Part shown: piece by piece, positions 11,214 to 20,807 of the stretch | Numbering within the stretch: position 1 is the stretch's first letter | Layout of the letters: every line of letters starts with the position of its first letter | Origin: an uncultured Opitutaceae bacterium | GTDB lineage: Bacteria > Verrucomicrobiota > Verrucomicrobiia > Opitutales > Opitutaceae | NCBI GenBank assembly: GCA_937902925.1 | Contig: CALFNN010000030.1 | Location: 1 to 64,000 of the forward strand | Direction: 5' to 3' | Length of the DNA: 64,000 nucleotides | Position numbers and translations under genes: made by a program | The notes under the pieces: generated by a model | Seen by the model: only the letters and a program-made list of their open reading frames with translations | Databases searched by the model: none | What the model was told of the DNA's origin: nothing

Positions 11214-11418
11214 GGCGGAGTTCCCGGAGGGTGGTGGTCCCGGCGAGCCGCTTCAATCCCTATGTGATTCCGCGCCGCTCCATCGCCCTTTCGGTGCGCC
11301 GCTCGGCGGACGCCCCGCCGAACCGCCATCGCTAGCTTGCGCCGGAGCCCGCACGGTCCTTGCATGCACCCCTTTCCCTTTATTCGGTCGTCGTTCACCT
11401 CCCTGTCCCCGCTCCGTC

Positions 11419-12441
11419 ATGAAGCTTCGGAAAATTCCCCTCGCCTCCCTCATCTGCATTCTCGTCGCCTTGCTCGCCGGTTGTTCGAAGTCCGCCGACT
11501 CGTCCGCGCCTGCCTCCGCGGCCGGCACCCGCATCAAGCTCGGCTTCCTCGTGAAGCAGCCGGAGGAGCCGTGGTTTCAATTCGAATGGAAGGGCGCGGA
11601 AAAGGCCGGGGCGCAATACGGCTTCGACGTCGTCAAGCTCGGCACGCAGGACGGCGAGAAGGTCGTCACCGCCCTCGACAATCTCGCCGCGCAGGGCGCG
11701 AAGGGCTTTGTCATTTGCACGCCCGATGTCCGTCTCGGGCCGGCCATCGTCACCAAGGCGAGGCAAAATGGCCTCAAGTTCATCACGGTCGACGACCAGT
11801 TCGTCGGCGCCGGCGGCAAATTCATGACCGACGTTCCCTACCTCGGCATGTCCGCGAGCAAGATCGGCGAATCGGTCGGTGCCGCGCTCTACGCCGAGAT
11901 GCAAAAGCGCCAGTGGCCCGCCGCCGAAACCGGCGCCTGCGTCGTGACCTTTGAGGAACTCGACACCGCCCGCAACCGCACCGACGGCGCTGTCGCCGCG
12001 CTCAAGGCCGCCGGGTTTCCCACCGACCATATTTTCAAGACCCCGCAGAAAACCACCGACGTCCCCGGCAGCTTCGACGCCGCCAACATCCTTCTCACCC
12101 AGCACCCCGGGATCAAACACTGGCTCATCTGCGCGCTCAACGACACCGGCGTCCTCGGCGCCGTGCGCGCGACGGAAGGTCGCGGTTTCACCGCCGACAA
12201 CGTCATCGGCATCGGCATCAACGGCACCGACTGCATCGACGAGCTGCGCAAGCCGAAGCCGACCGGTTTCTACGGTTCGATGCTCGTCTCCGCCCCCGGC
12301 GAGGGCTTCAAGACCGCCGAGCTGCTCTACCACTGGGTCAAGGACGGCACGCCGCCGCCGCTCGACACGCGCACGACCGGCATCTTCATCACCCGCGAAA
12401 ATTTCGAGCAGGTGCTGAGGAAAGAAGGCATCATCGAATAA
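11419..12441 (+). CDS. L-arabinose-type periplasmic binding lipoprotein (AraF-like)
   Basis: This 340-residue type I periplasmic binding protein is related to AraF. The N-terminus is a lipoprotein signal (hydrophobic run, then LLAGC with Cys22), so it should be anchored in a membrane. KLGFLVKQPEEPWFQFEWKGAEKA is followed by the alternating pattern of a two-lobe sugar-binding fold, with DDQFVGAGG and GIGINGTDC in the positions AraF uses for ligand contacts and the hinge. araB starts 19 bases downstream and araA follows, so arabinose is the likely ligand. No AraG ATPase or AraH permease gene is nearby. Upstream, TTGCAT (11360-11365) and TATTCG (11381-11386) with a short 15-base spacer are a weak promoter candidate. 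Confidence 0.85.
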   Translation: MKLRKIPLASLICILVALLAGCSKSADSSAPASAAGTRIKLGFLVKQPEEPWFQFEWKGAEKAGAQYGFDVVKLGTQDGEKVVTALDNLAAQGAKGFVICTPDVRLGPAIVTKARQNGLKFITVDDQFVGAGGKFMTDVPYLGMSASKIGESVGAALYAEMQKRQWPAAETGACVVTFEELDTARNRTDGAVAALKAAGFPTDHIFKTPQKTTDVPGSFDAANILLTQHPGIKHWLICALNDTGVLGAVRATEGRGFTADNVIGIGINGTDCIDELRKPKPTGFYGSMLVSAPGEGFKTAELLYHWVKDGTPPPLDTRTTGIFITRENFEQVLRKEGIIE

Positions 12442-12459
12442 TCCATCGCTCGTTTCTCC

Positions 12460-14121
12460 ATGTTCACCCTCGGCATCGACTACGGCACCAACTCCGTCCG
12501 CGCCCTCGTGGTGCGCTGCGCGGACGGCGCGGAGCTCGGCTCCTGCGTCGTCAACTATCCCTCCGGCAACCAGGGCGTCTTGCTCGACCCGAAGGACCAT
12601 CACCTCGCCCGCCAGCATCCCGGCGATTACCTCTTCGGCCTCGAGCGGAGCGTGAAGGGCGCACTGGCCGCGGCGAAAAAGAAACGCGGCTTCGCTTCCG
12701 CGAAAGTCATCGGCCTCGGCGTCGACACCACGGGTTCGAGTCCGCTTCCCGTCGACGCGAAAAACATCCCGCTCGCGCTCGACCGGAAATGGAAGAAACA
12801 CCTGGCCGCGCAATGCTGGCTCTGGAAGGACCACACGAGCTGGCGCGAGGCCGCGCGCATCACCGAACTCGCCGCGCGGCACCGGCCGCAATTCATCGCG
12901 AAATGCGGCAACACCTATTCTTCCGAGTGGTTCTGGTCGAAAATCTGGCACTGCCTCGCGGTCGCGCCGCAAGTGTTCGATGCTGCCTATTCGTGGGTCG
13001 AACTCGCCGATTGGGTTCCGTCCGTCCTCGCCGGCGTCACCGATCCGACGCAGATCAAGCGCGGTGTCTGCGCCGCCGGCCACAAGGCCCTCTACGCCGA
13101 GGATTGGGGCGGCCTGCCCGATCGGGAATTCCTCGCGCTGCTCAACCCGAAACTCGCCGCCCTTCGCGACCGCCTCTATACGCACGCCTTCGATGCGACC
13201 GAAGCCGCTGGCGCGCTGACTGCCGAGTGGGCCGCCAGGCTCGGCCTGTCCGCGGGCATTCCGATCGCCATCGGCGAATTCGATGTTCACTACGGCGCCA
13301 TCGCCTGCGGCGTCGCGGAAGGGACGCTCGTCAAGGTCATCGGCACGTCCACGTGCGACTGCGGCGTCGTTTCGGCCAGCAAGGTCGTCCCCGACATCCC
13401 CGGCATCTGCGGCATCGTGAAGGGCGCGATCCTTCCCGGCTACTACGGCATCGAGGCCGGCCAGTCCGCCGTCGGCGACATTTTCAAGTGGTGGGTCGAG
13501 GTCGTCTGCGAGGGCAACGACGCGCTCCACGTCCGCCTCACGAAGGAAGCCGCCCGTCTTGTGCCCGGCCAGAGCGGTCTCCTCGCGCTCGATTGGAACA
13601 ACGGCAACCGCACGATCCTCGTCGATCCGCTCCTCACCGGCCTCCTCGCCGGCCAGACACTGCACACGACCCGCGCCGAGATCTACCGCGCCCTCATCGA
13701 GGCCACCGCGTTCGGTGCGCGCGCGATCATCGAGCGCATCCGCGAATACGGTGTGCCGATCGACCGCGTCGTCTGCGCCGGCGGCATCGCGGAAAAGAAC
13801 CCGCTGCTCATGCAGATCTACGCGGACATCACCGGCTGCACGATGCACGTGTCGGGTTCGTCGCAAGCCTGCGCGCTCGGCTCCGCCATCTCTGCCGCCG
13901 TCCTCGCCGGCGCCCATCCGGATTTTGCCGCGGCGCAACGCCGGATGACCTCCCTGAAGCCCAAAAGCTACCGGCCGGTCGCGAAAAATCAAAAGGTCTA
14001 CGACCAGCTCTACGCGCTCTACCGCCAGCTTCACGACGCGCTCGGCGGCCGCAACCAGTCGGCCGATCTCGGTCGCGCAATGAAGGACTTGCTCGCGATC
14101 AAGGACGCCGCCTCCACCTGA
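12460..14121 (+). CDS. araB: Ribulokinase
   Basis: AraB phosphorylates L-ribulose to L-ribulose-5-phosphate using ATP, the second step of arabinose breakdown. The 553 residues match ribulokinase in the FGGY kinase family. The N-terminal phosphate loop [10 protein letters not shown] starts at residue 5 (Asp7). [17 protein letters not shown] region and the FGGY-type C-terminal nucleotide site ([20 protein letters not shown]) are clear. It sits 18 bases after the binding protein and 40 bases before araA, forming an araF-like/araB/araA unit. Confidence 0.95.
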   Translation: MFTLGIDYGTNSVRALVVRCADGAELGSCVVNYPSGNQGVLLDPKDHHLARQHPGDYLFGLERSVKGALAAAKKKRGFASAKVIGLGVDTTGSSPLPVDAKNIPLALDRKWKKHLAAQCWLWKDHTSWREAARITELAARHRPQFIAKCGNTYSSEWFWSKIWHCLAVAPQVFDAAYSWVELADWVPSVLAGVTDPTQIKRGVCAAGHKALYAEDWGGLPDREFLALLNPKLAALRDRLYTHAFDATEAAGALTAEWAARLGLSAGIPIAIGEFDVHYGAIACGVAEGTLVKVIGTSTCDCGVVSASKVVPDIPGICGIVKGAILPGYYGIEAGQSAVGDIFKWWVEVVCEGNDALHVRLTKEAARLVPGQSGLLALDWNNGNRTILVDPLLTGLLAGQTLHTTRAEIYRALIEATAFGARAIIERIREYGVPIDRVVCAGGIAEKNPLLMQIYADITGCTMHVSGSSQACALGSAISAAVLAGAHPDFAAAQRRMTSLKPKSYRPVAKNQKVYDQLYALYRQLHDALGGRNQSADLGRAMKDLLAIKDAAST

Positions 14122-14161
14122 TCGTCACCAGACTCAGAGCTCTCAGCTACGGACTCTTCTC

Positions 14162-15676
14162 ATGAACAACCTCGCCTCTCCCCAAATCTGGTTCGTCTGC
14201 GGTTCGCAGCACCTCTACGGCCCCGGCCCGCTCAAGCAGGTCGCGAACAACGCGCGCGCCGTCGCCGCCGCACTCGACGCGTCGAAAAGGCTCCCGCTGC
14301 GCACGACGTTCAAGGCGCTCCTCACCACGCCCGACGAAATCACGAAGGTCATGCTCGAGGCCAATGCCGACACCAACTGCGCCGGCCTCATCCTCTGGAT
14401 GCACACGTTCTCGCCGTCGAAGATGTGGATTCGCGGTTTGAGCGCGCTGCAGAAACCGTTCGCGCACCTCCACACCCAGTTCAACCGCGACCTGCCGTGG
14501 AGCACCATCGACATGGACTTCATGAACCTCAACCAGGCCGCGCACGGCGACCGCGAGGCGGGGTTCATCCACACGCGCCTGCGCCTCGGCCGCAAGGTCG
14601 TCGTCGGCCACTGGACCGACCCCGAGGTCCACGACCGCCTCGGCGCGTGGATGCGCGCCGTCCGCGCGTGGCACGACTGGCAGGGCGCGAAGTTCTGCCG
14701 CTTCGGCGACAACATGCGCCAGGTCGCCGTCACCGAGGGCGACAAGGTCGCGACCGAGCTGCGGTTCGGTTTCGCCACGAACGGCTACGGCGTCGGCGAT
14801 CTCGTCGCGAAAATGTCCGACCTCTCGATCGACCCGAAGCAGATCAACGCGCTCTGCGCCGAATACGAGGCGACCTACAACGTCGCGAAAGCGCTGCGCA
14901 AGGGCGGCGCCCGTCACGACGCGCTCCGCTACAGCGCGCGGATCGAACTCGGCCTGCGGGCGTTCCTCGAGGAGGGCGGCTTCAAGGGTTTCACGACGAC
15001 CTTCGAGGACCTGCACGGCCTCCGCCAGCTTCCCGGCGCCGCGCCGCAGCGGCTCATGGGCATGGGTTACGGTTTCGCCGGCGAGGGCGACTGGAAGACC
15101 GCCGCGCTCGTCCGCGCCATGAAGGTCATGGGCGAAGGCCTGAAGGGCGGCACCTCGTTCATGGAGGACTACACCTATCATCTGTCGCCGAAGGGCCACC
15201 AGGTGCTCGGCGCGCACATGCTCGAAATCTGCCCGACCATCGCCGCCACCAAACCGTCCATCGAAATCCATCCGCTCGGCATCGGCGGCAAGGAGGACCC
15301 GGTCCGCATGGTCTTCGACGCCGCCGCCGGCCCCGCGCTCAACGCCTCGCTCATCGACCTCGGCAATCGTTTCCGCCTGATCGTGAACGAGGTGAAGGCC
15401 GTGAAAACGCCGAAGCTCCCGAAGCTCCCCGTCGCCCGCGCCGTGTGGGAATGCCTGCCCGATTTCAAGACCGCCTGCGCCGCGTGGATCTACGCCGGCG
15501 GCGCGCACCATACCGGTTACAGCTACGCGGTGACGACCGAGATGCTCGAGGATTTCGCGACGATCGCCGGCATCGAGCTCGTCACGATCAAGGCCGACAC
15601 CAAGCTCGGCGATTTCAAGCAGACCCTCCGCAACAACGAAGTCTACTACCACCTCGCGCAAGGCATCCGGGTGTAA
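14162..15676 (+). CDS. araA: L-arabinose isomerase
   Basis: AraA converts L-arabinose to L-ribulose with a Mn(II)-type metal. The 504 residues match the family. The N-terminus [14 protein letters not shown] is diagnostic. Metal-site segments are visible: FMEDYTYHL and HMLEICPTI supply the glutamates, while [14 protein letters not shown] and GGAHHTGYS supply histidines. The start is ATG 14162. The gene ends 33 bases before the stop of a convergent VOC-family gene. Confidence 0.97.
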   Translation: MNNLASPQIWFVCGSQHLYGPGPLKQVANNARAVAAALDASKRLPLRTTFKALLTTPDEITKVMLEANADTNCAGLILWMHTFSPSKMWIRGLSALQKPFAHLHTQFNRDLPWSTIDMDFMNLNQAAHGDREAGFIHTRLRLGRKVVVGHWTDPEVHDRLGAWMRAVRAWHDWQGAKFCRFGDNMRQVAVTEGDKVATELRFGFATNGYGVGDLVAKMSDLSIDPKQINALCAEYEATYNVAKALRKGGARHDALRYSARIELGLRAFLEEGGFKGFTTTFEDLHGLRQLPGAAPQRLMGMGYGFAGEGDWKTAALVRAMKVMGEGLKGGTSFMEDYTYHLSPKGHQVLGAHMLEICPTIAATKPSIEIHPLGIGGKEDPVRMVFDAAAGPALNASLIDLGNRFRLIVNEVKAVKTPKLPKLPVARAVWECLPDFKTACAAWIYAGGAHHTGYSYAVTTEMLEDFATIAGIELVTIKADTKLGDFKQTLRNNEVYYHLAQGIRV

Positions 15677-15709
15677 ACCCAAGCAGCAAGCTTGAGCCGC
15701 GCCCTGACC

Positions 15710-16078
15710 TCATTTCAAAAACGCCCGGCGCGAAATCTGGATCGGATTCTTCGCCGGGTCGCGCGCGTTCGCGAACTCATAGCCGTCGCCCTTGAACGTC
15801 TTCCCGAATTTCAACCCCTTCCGGAGGCTCTCTCGTTTGAAGCTTTCGATATCGTCGACGTCGAAGACGATCTTGATGCACGACTGTCCCGTCCGGTGAC
15901 CCTTGCTCGCCTGGTGCAGCAGCAAGGAAAACTGCGCCGCCGGCGACTTGAGCTCGATCAAGTCGCGATGCTTCCGCGGCACCTCGACGAAACCGAAGTG
16001 CCGGACATAGAAATCCGCGACCCGCGGCTGGTCACGCACGTAAAGCAGGATTCGCGAAATCGGCGGCGGCAGAGTCAT
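15710..16078 (-). CDS. VOC-superfamily (glyoxalase/dioxygenase-fold) protein
   Basis: This 122-residue protein consists of one vicinal-oxygen-chelate domain: ISRILLYVRDQPRVADFYV at the N-terminus, a central FSLLLHQ strand and IKIVFDVDDIESF opening the second beta-alpha-beta-beta-beta unit. Candidate metal ligands are His54-like and late Glu/Asp residues, but a full glyoxalase I ligand set is not obvious. The substrate is unknown. It lies on the opposite strand between araA and araD, with 33 bases between its stop and the next gene, so it may be cotranscribed with the two leftward hypothetical genes. Confidence 0.7.
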   Translation of the reverse strand: MTLPPPISRILLYVRDQPRVADFYVRHFGFVEVPRKHRDLIELKSPAAQFSLLLHQASKGHRTGQSCIKIVFDVDDIESFKRESLRKGLKFGKTFKGDGYEFANARDPAKNPIQISRRAFLK

Positions 16079-16111
16079 CGGTCGTGAGCTTCAGGTCACG
16101 GCCGGCGACGG

Positions 16112-16942
16112 TCAATCGATCGCCAACACGAAGCGACACATGACGAAATGCGATCCCGCCGGCTCGCCACCGAAATCCAGCGCGTAGGCCCACTCGAGCT
16201 CCGACATCCGCTCCGTTCGAATCGCCACCTGATAATTATCCGCGGGGGCGAGTCGGGGCGCACGCGCCAGCGGCCGCGAGGTCCGCACGACAATCCTCCG
16301 GGGAAGATTCTCGTCCATGCGATCGCCGACCGACTTCGCCCCGGGTTCCACCGCGATGGCAGCAACGATAGATTTCGCGCCCGCGTCGAAGATCACCGTT
16401 CCGCACTCGTCGAAGACGCAAGCCGGCCGGGCCAGCTCCGCGAATTCCCGGATCGCGGCGTCGCTCGCAAACTTCTCCTCGGGATGGAAAACGCGAACCG
16501 CCGCCACCGGCCGCCCGGTCCGCGCGTTCGGTTGGCGCACCTCAAGGTCGATCCGCACATTGAGCGGCACGGCGTTCAACACGGCCAGCCGCTCGGCCGG
16601 CGTCATGGTAGCAACCGGCCGGCCGGCCACGCTCATGAGTTCGTCGCCAGAGCGCAACGAGGCGGAGCGAAACTTCACCCGACCGCGCGAGCGTGACCGC
16701 GGCTGGTCGTCGACGCTCACAAATTTCAATCCCCCGCCCGCCCGCGGACCGACTGCTTCGAGCGTAAACTCGGGACCGACCGAATACGCCGGCAGCAGCG
16801 GAACCACCGGCGCCGACTCGCTCGCGGCGGCCGAAAGCACCACGCCGCCCAAAACGAATGCGCCGATTGCGACCCTCTGAAGCCAGCGCGCGGGTCTCCC
16901 ACGCACCTTGCCCGCTGTTGGAATCTGGTCGATGGGGTTCAC
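16112..16942 (-). CDS. Hypothetical exported or membrane-anchored protein with PDZ-like segment
   Basis: This 276-residue protein starts at GTG 16942. A basic N-terminus (KVRGRPARWLQR) and a hydrophobic helix (about 26-42) form a signal peptide or anchor. About residues 85-135 contain a PDZ-like core (FRSASLRSGDELMSVAGRPV) typical of loops that bind peptide C-termini. The remainder is beta-rich and shows no family I recognise. It carries no visible protease domain, so it would be a PDZ adaptor rather than an enzyme (inference). Confidence 0.55.
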   Translation of the reverse strand: MNPIDQIPTAGKVRGRPARWLQRVAIGAFVLGGVVLSAAASESAPVVPLLPAYSVGPEFTLEAVGPRAGGGLKFVSVDDQPRSRSRGRVKFRSASLRSGDELMSVAGRPVATMTPAERLAVLNAVPLNVRIDLEVRQPNARTGRPVAAVRVFHPEEKFASDAAIREFAELARPACVFDECGTVIFDAGAKSIVAAIAVEPGAKSVGDRMDENLPRRIVVRTSRPLARAPRLAPADNYQVAIRTERMSELEWAYALDFGGEPAGSHFVMCRFVLAID

Positions 16943-17099
16943 GCAATCGCCGGCTTGTCCGCAGCCGATGTCCCCAATCCCCGGGGATTAAACGTTTCGG
17001 CACGACCCCCGTAGTGGAACGGAGCGCAACTTTCGGTTCAACCTCTGAATCCCAGACTCCCGGTGCGTCCCCGGCCGCGACCAGGTGCCGCGTCCCAAC

Positions 17100-17495
17100 T
17101 CACTCCGGCTTGCTGCGCCAGATCACTTCCCGACTCGGTCCAAATTGCAGTTCCATCACCCCGGCCTTGAGTGGCACGCGCATGTCGATCGCCACCGGCG
17201 CCGCCTGTTGCTCCGCCATCGGGTAGATTTTCAGCCACATGGCGCCGCCGGGATGCAACAAGGAAACCTTCCGGACCACCAGCGTGCCATCGGCGATCGT
17301 GCCCGTGACGTGCAGATTCGGCCCCTTGGGCTGGGTCGCCAGCTCCACTTTCAGGCCCTGAACGTCGGCCACCTTGAGCGCGCCCAGCGGATAGCGCACA
17401 TCCGTGTAGAGGGCGTAGCCGGCGAAGCCGAGCGTGCCGATGCCAAGCAGCAGCAAAACCGTGGACAAAAAACTGCGGAGTCGTGCCTCAGTCAT
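17100..17495 (-). CDS. Hypothetical single-pass membrane protein
   Basis: The protein has 131 residues. One strong transmembrane helix (about 9-29, FLSTVLLLLGIGTLGFAGYAL) is followed by a soluble beta-rich domain of about 100 residues ending in SKPE. It starts at ATG 17495, upstream of the PDZ-like gene on the same strand with a 157-base gap. I do not recognise a family. The long hydrophobic helix and typical third-codon-position GC bias support a real gene. Confidence 0.55.
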   Translation of the reverse strand: MTEARLRSFLSTVLLLLGIGTLGFAGYALYTDVRYPLGALKVADVQGLKVELATQPKGPNLHVTGTIADGTLVVRKVSLLHPGGAMWLKIYPMAEQQAAPVAIDMRVPLKAGVMELQFGPSREVIWRSKPE

Positions 17496-17757
17496 GGGTG
17501 GGATCGATCAAGGACAAGCAACCATCGCAGCCGCCGGCACGGCAAACGCTTCCTGTCGCAAAACGCGAAACAGAATCGGGAGTGCTTGCCGGGGCATGCG
17601 GAAGAACTAAGCCGCGCGTCACAACCCGGTCGAGCAAAAGCGGTGCCTGCCGTCCTCTGCCGCGTTGCCCTCATCCCGCCGCGGCGCCAGCGAACGCGCC
17701 CGGCCAAACACGTGCATCGACTTTTTCGGGCCGGTCTGTTGCCTGTTCTCCCTCCCC

Positions 17758-18459
17758 ATGCTCACCGAATTGAAACGTGAAGCCTACGAGGCCAACATGG
17801 CCGTCCAGCGCCACGGCCTCATCAACCTCACCTTCGGCAACGCTTCCGCCGTCGACCGCCGCAAGGGGATCTTCGCCATCAAGCCCAGTGGCGTCGCCTA
17901 CGAGGCCCTCTCGCCTTCCGCCATGGTCCTCGTCGATCTCGCGGGCAAAAAAGTCGAGGGCGACCTGAAACCCTCCTCCGACGCGCCGACCCACCGCCGC
18001 CTCTATCTCGGCTTCAAGAAGATCGGCGGCGTCGTCCACACGCATTCGTCGCGCGCGACGGCGTTCGCGCAGGCCGGTCTCTCCATTCCCATCTTCGGCA
18101 CGACCCACGCGGACTATTTCAACGGCGACGTCCCCATCACCCGGAAGCTCACCTCGCTGGAAATCGAGGGCTCCTACGAATGGGAAACGGGCAACGTCAT
18201 CGTCGAGCGTTTCCTCGCCGACGACCTCGATCCGCTCGATTTTCCCGGCGTGCTCGTCAACCGCCACGGGCCGTTCTCGTGGGGTCCCACGGTCGCCAAG
18301 GCGGTCGAGGCCGCCGTCGCCATCGAGTGCATCGCGCACCTCGCCCAGATGACGCTCGAGCTCGCGCCGCGCCTCAAGACCATCGAGCCCGAGTTGCTCG
18401 ACAAGCATTTCGGCCGCAAGCACGGCGCCGGCGCCTACTACGGGCAGGGCAAGGGTTGA
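17758..18459 (+). CDS. araD: L-ribulose-5-phosphate 4-epimerase
   Basis: AraD epimerises L-ribulose-5-phosphate to D-xylulose-5-phosphate, ending the phosphorylative arabinose route. The 233 residues match the class II aldolase/epimerase family: LTFGNASAVD near 22-31, IKPSGV, and the zinc-site segment VVHTHSSRATAFAQAG with TTHADYF further on. KPSSDAPTHRRLY and VNRHGPFSWG are the usual AraD contacts. It is separated from araBA by three opposite-strand genes and leads directly into the dehydrogenase gene 20 bases later, linking two pentose pathways in one transcript. Confidence 0.92.
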   Translation: MLTELKREAYEANMAVQRHGLINLTFGNASAVDRRKGIFAIKPSGVAYEALSPSAMVLVDLAGKKVEGDLKPSSDAPTHRRLYLGFKKIGGVVHTHSSRATAFAQAGLSIPIFGTTHADYFNGDVPITRKLTSLEIEGSYEWETGNVIVERFLADDLDPLDFPGVLVNRHGPFSWGPTVAKAVEAAVAIECIAHLAQMTLELAPRLKTIEPELLDKHFGRKHGAGAYYGQGKG

Positions 18460-18479
18460 GCCGCGCGCGTTTCGGTTCG

Positions 18480-19937
18480 ATGCGCACTTACCTGAATTAC
18501 ATCGACGGCGCCTGGATTCCCGCGCTTGCGGGCAAGACCGTCCAGACCCGCAATCCCGCCGACACGCGCGAGATCGTCGCCGAATACGCCGCGGGCGGCG
18601 CGGACGACGCCCTCGCCGCGATCGCCGCCGCCCAGCGCGCCGCCTCCGCGTGGGCCGATACCACCGCCGTCGCACGCGGCCGCTTTCTCAGCAAGGCCTC
18701 GCAGCTCATCGAGGCGCGCAAGGCCGACCTCGCCGAGCTGCTCACCCGCGAGGAGGGCAAGACCCTCGCCGAGTCGACCGGCGAGGTGCAGCGCGCCGCC
18801 GATATTTTTCGTTTTTATGGCGGCCTCAGCTACACGCTCGGCGGGCGCACCATCCCGCACGACTTGCCCGGCAATTTGCTCTACACCGTCCGCCGCCCGC
18901 TCGGCGTCGTCGGGCTGATCACGCCGTGGAATTTTCCCGTCGCAATCCCCGCCTGGAAACTTGCGCCCGCGCTCGTCGCCGGCAACGCCGTCGTCCTCAA
19001 GCCCGCCGGCGCCGCGCCCGCCCTCGCACTTGAACTCGCCCGCGCGCTCCACGACGCGGGCCTGCCGAAGGGCGTGCTCAACGTCGTCCAGGGCGACGGT
19101 CGCGCCGTCGGCAATGCCATCGCGACACATCCCGCCGTCGCCGCCGTCTCGTTCACCGGTTCCTACACCGTGGGCCACGCGATTTACCAGCAGCTCGCGC
19201 CGCGGATGGCCCGCGCGCAGATGGAGATGGGCGGCAAGAATCCGACCATCGTGCTCGCCGATGCCGACCTCGATCTCGCCGCGACACTCGTCGCCCGCGC
19301 CGGCTTCGGTCTCACCGGCCAGGCGTGCACCGCCACCAGCCGCGTCATCGTCGATCGTTCGGTTGCCGCGGCTTTCACCGAGAAACTCGTGGCGAAAGCC
19401 CGCGCGCTGAAGGTCGGCAACGGCCTCGCCGCCGGCATCGACATGGGGCCGGCCGTCAGCGAGACGCAGCTCCTCGGCAACTTGAAATGGGTCGAGTCCG
19501 CCGTTGCCGGCGGCGCGAAGCTGGTCTGCGGCGGCCGCCGGCTTGCCAACGGCGATTTTGCGCACGGCTGGTTCATGGAGCCGACCGTGCTCGGCGACGT
19601 GACGCCCTCGATGCCGATCGCGTGCGAGGAAGTCTTCGGCCCGGTGATCGCCATCATCGCCGCGGAAAACTTCGATGACGCGCTGCGAATCGCGAACGGC
19701 GTCGACGTCGGCCTCTCCGCCTCGCTCGTCACGCGTGACTTTAAGAACGCCCTGCGCTACACCGAGCGGATCGAGGCCGGCGTGGTGAAGGTCAACCAAG
19801 TTTCCACCGGCCTCGCCTTGCAGGCCCCGTTCGGCGGCGTGAAGCAGTCCAGCACCGACTCGTTCAAGGAACAGGGCGTCGAGGCGCTCGATTTCTACAC
19901 ACGCACGAAGACGGTCTATCTCGATTACTCCGGATGA
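18480..19937 (+). CDS. Aldehyde dehydrogenase, probable 2,5-dioxovalerate (alpha-ketoglutarate semialdehyde) dehydrogenase
   Basis: This 485-residue NAD(P)-dependent aldehyde dehydrogenase shows TPWNFPVAIPAWKLAPAL (cofactor fold), VSFTGSYTVGHAI, EMGGKNP (general base Glu near 255) and a QACTATSR segment with the catalytic Cys near 288. It closes with EVFGPVIAI and QAPFGGVKQS. The specific activity is inferred from neighbours: its stop overlaps the KdaD-like gene (ATGA at 19934-19937), and a pentonate dehydratase follows. Together these convert a pentonate to 2-oxoglutarate. Other semialdehyde substrates cannot be excluded by sequence. Confidence 0.85.
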   Translation: MRTYLNYIDGAWIPALAGKTVQTRNPADTREIVAEYAAGGADDALAAIAAAQRAASAWADTTAVARGRFLSKASQLIEARKADLAELLTREEGKTLAESTGEVQRAADIFRFYGGLSYTLGGRTIPHDLPGNLLYTVRRPLGVVGLITPWNFPVAIPAWKLAPALVAGNAVVLKPAGAAPALALELARALHDAGLPKGVLNVVQGDGRAVGNAIATHPAVAAVSFTGSYTVGHAIYQQLAPRMARAQMEMGGKNPTIVLADADLDLAATLVARAGFGLTGQACTATSRVIVDRSVAAAFTEKLVAKARALKVGNGLAAGIDMGPAVSETQLLGNLKWVESAVAGGAKLVCGGRRLANGDFAHGWFMEPTVLGDVTPSMPIACEEVFGPVIAIIAAENFDDALRIANGVDVGLSASLVTRDFKNALRYTERIEAGVVKVNQVSTGLALQAPFGGVKQSSTDSFKEQGVEALDFYTRTKTVYLDYSG

Positions 19938-20797
19938 AACTCTGCCGCTTCCGCCATGGCGACGCCCGGCCCCGGGTCGGCCTTTTGTCCGGAAACTCCC
20001 GTCACGTCATCGATCTCACCGGCGCCGGCATCGCGCGACTCGACGATCTGCTCGAATCGCCCGGCCTCTCCGACCGACTCGCAAAATTGTCCGCCGACAC
20101 CACCCTGCCGCACCACGCCCTCGCGTCGGTGGGGTTGCTGCCGCCCGTCGACCAACAGGAGATCTGGGCCGTGGGCGTGACTTATCTCCGCAGCAAGGCC
20201 GCCCGCATGGAGGAGTCGGATTTCAGTGCGACCGCCTACGATCGCGTCTACGACGCGCCGCGGCCCGAACTATTTTTCAAGTCGCAGCCGGAAAAAGTCG
20301 TTGGCTCCGGCGACGCCGTCGGCATCCGGCGCGACGCCAAATGGAACGTCCCCGAACCCGAACTCGCGCTCGTCTTCAATTCCCGCGGCACGCTGGTCGG
20401 TTTCACCATCGGCAACGACATGAGCTCGCGCGACATCGAGGGCGAGAACCTCCTCTACCTGCCGCAAGCCAAGATCTACGACCGCGCCTGCGCGCTCGGC
20501 CCGTGGATCGTCGTCGGCGCGGATGAAGCCATCGCGCGCGCCTGGACGATTGCCATCAGCATCCGGCGCGCCGGTCGCGAGGTCTTCCACGGCGCCACGC
20601 GCATCGACCGCATCAAGCGCCCGTTCGCGCAACTTCGCGACTACCTGTTTCGCTCGCAGACTTTTCCCCGCGGCACCGTGCTGCTCACCGGCACGGGCAT
20701 CGTGCCCGGCGACGATTTCACCCTCCGTCGCGGCGACGAGATCGCGATCACGGTCCCGGCCATCGGCACCTTGACGAACACCGTGGTGATCGTCTGA
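19934..20797 (+). CDS. FAH-family 2-keto-3-deoxy-pentonate dehydratase (KdaD-like)
   Basis: This 287-residue fumarylacetoacetate-hydrolase-fold protein resembles archaeal 2-keto-3-deoxy-D-arabinonate dehydratase: [25 protein letters not shown] (metal-binding Glu pair), [34 protein letters not shown] and a late [12 protein letters not shown]. KdaD-type enzymes turn 2-keto-3-deoxy-pentonate into 2,5-dioxopentanoate, the substrate of the upstream dehydrogenase. Its ATG overlaps the dehydrogenase stop, implying coupled translation, and the dehydratase gene starts 10 bases downstream. Confidence 0.85.
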   Translation: MKLCRFRHGDARPRVGLLSGNSRHVIDLTGAGIARLDDLLESPGLSDRLAKLSADTTLPHHALASVGLLPPVDQQEIWAVGVTYLRSKAARMEESDFSATAYDRVYDAPRPELFFKSQPEKVVGSGDAVGIRRDAKWNVPEPELALVFNSRGTLVGFTIGNDMSSRDIEGENLLYLPQAKIYDRACALGPWIVVGADEAIARAWTIAISIRRAGREVFHGATRIDRIKRPFAQLRDYLFRSQTFPRGTVLLTGTGIVPGDDFTLRRGDEIAITVPAIGTLTNTVVIV

Positions 20798-20807
20798 GCC
20801 GCCCCGC

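Noticed and set aside
11395-14034. An 879-codon minus-strand frame opposite the araF-like and araB genes
   Set aside because: Shadow of conserved araF/araB coding sequence with no recognisable protein features.
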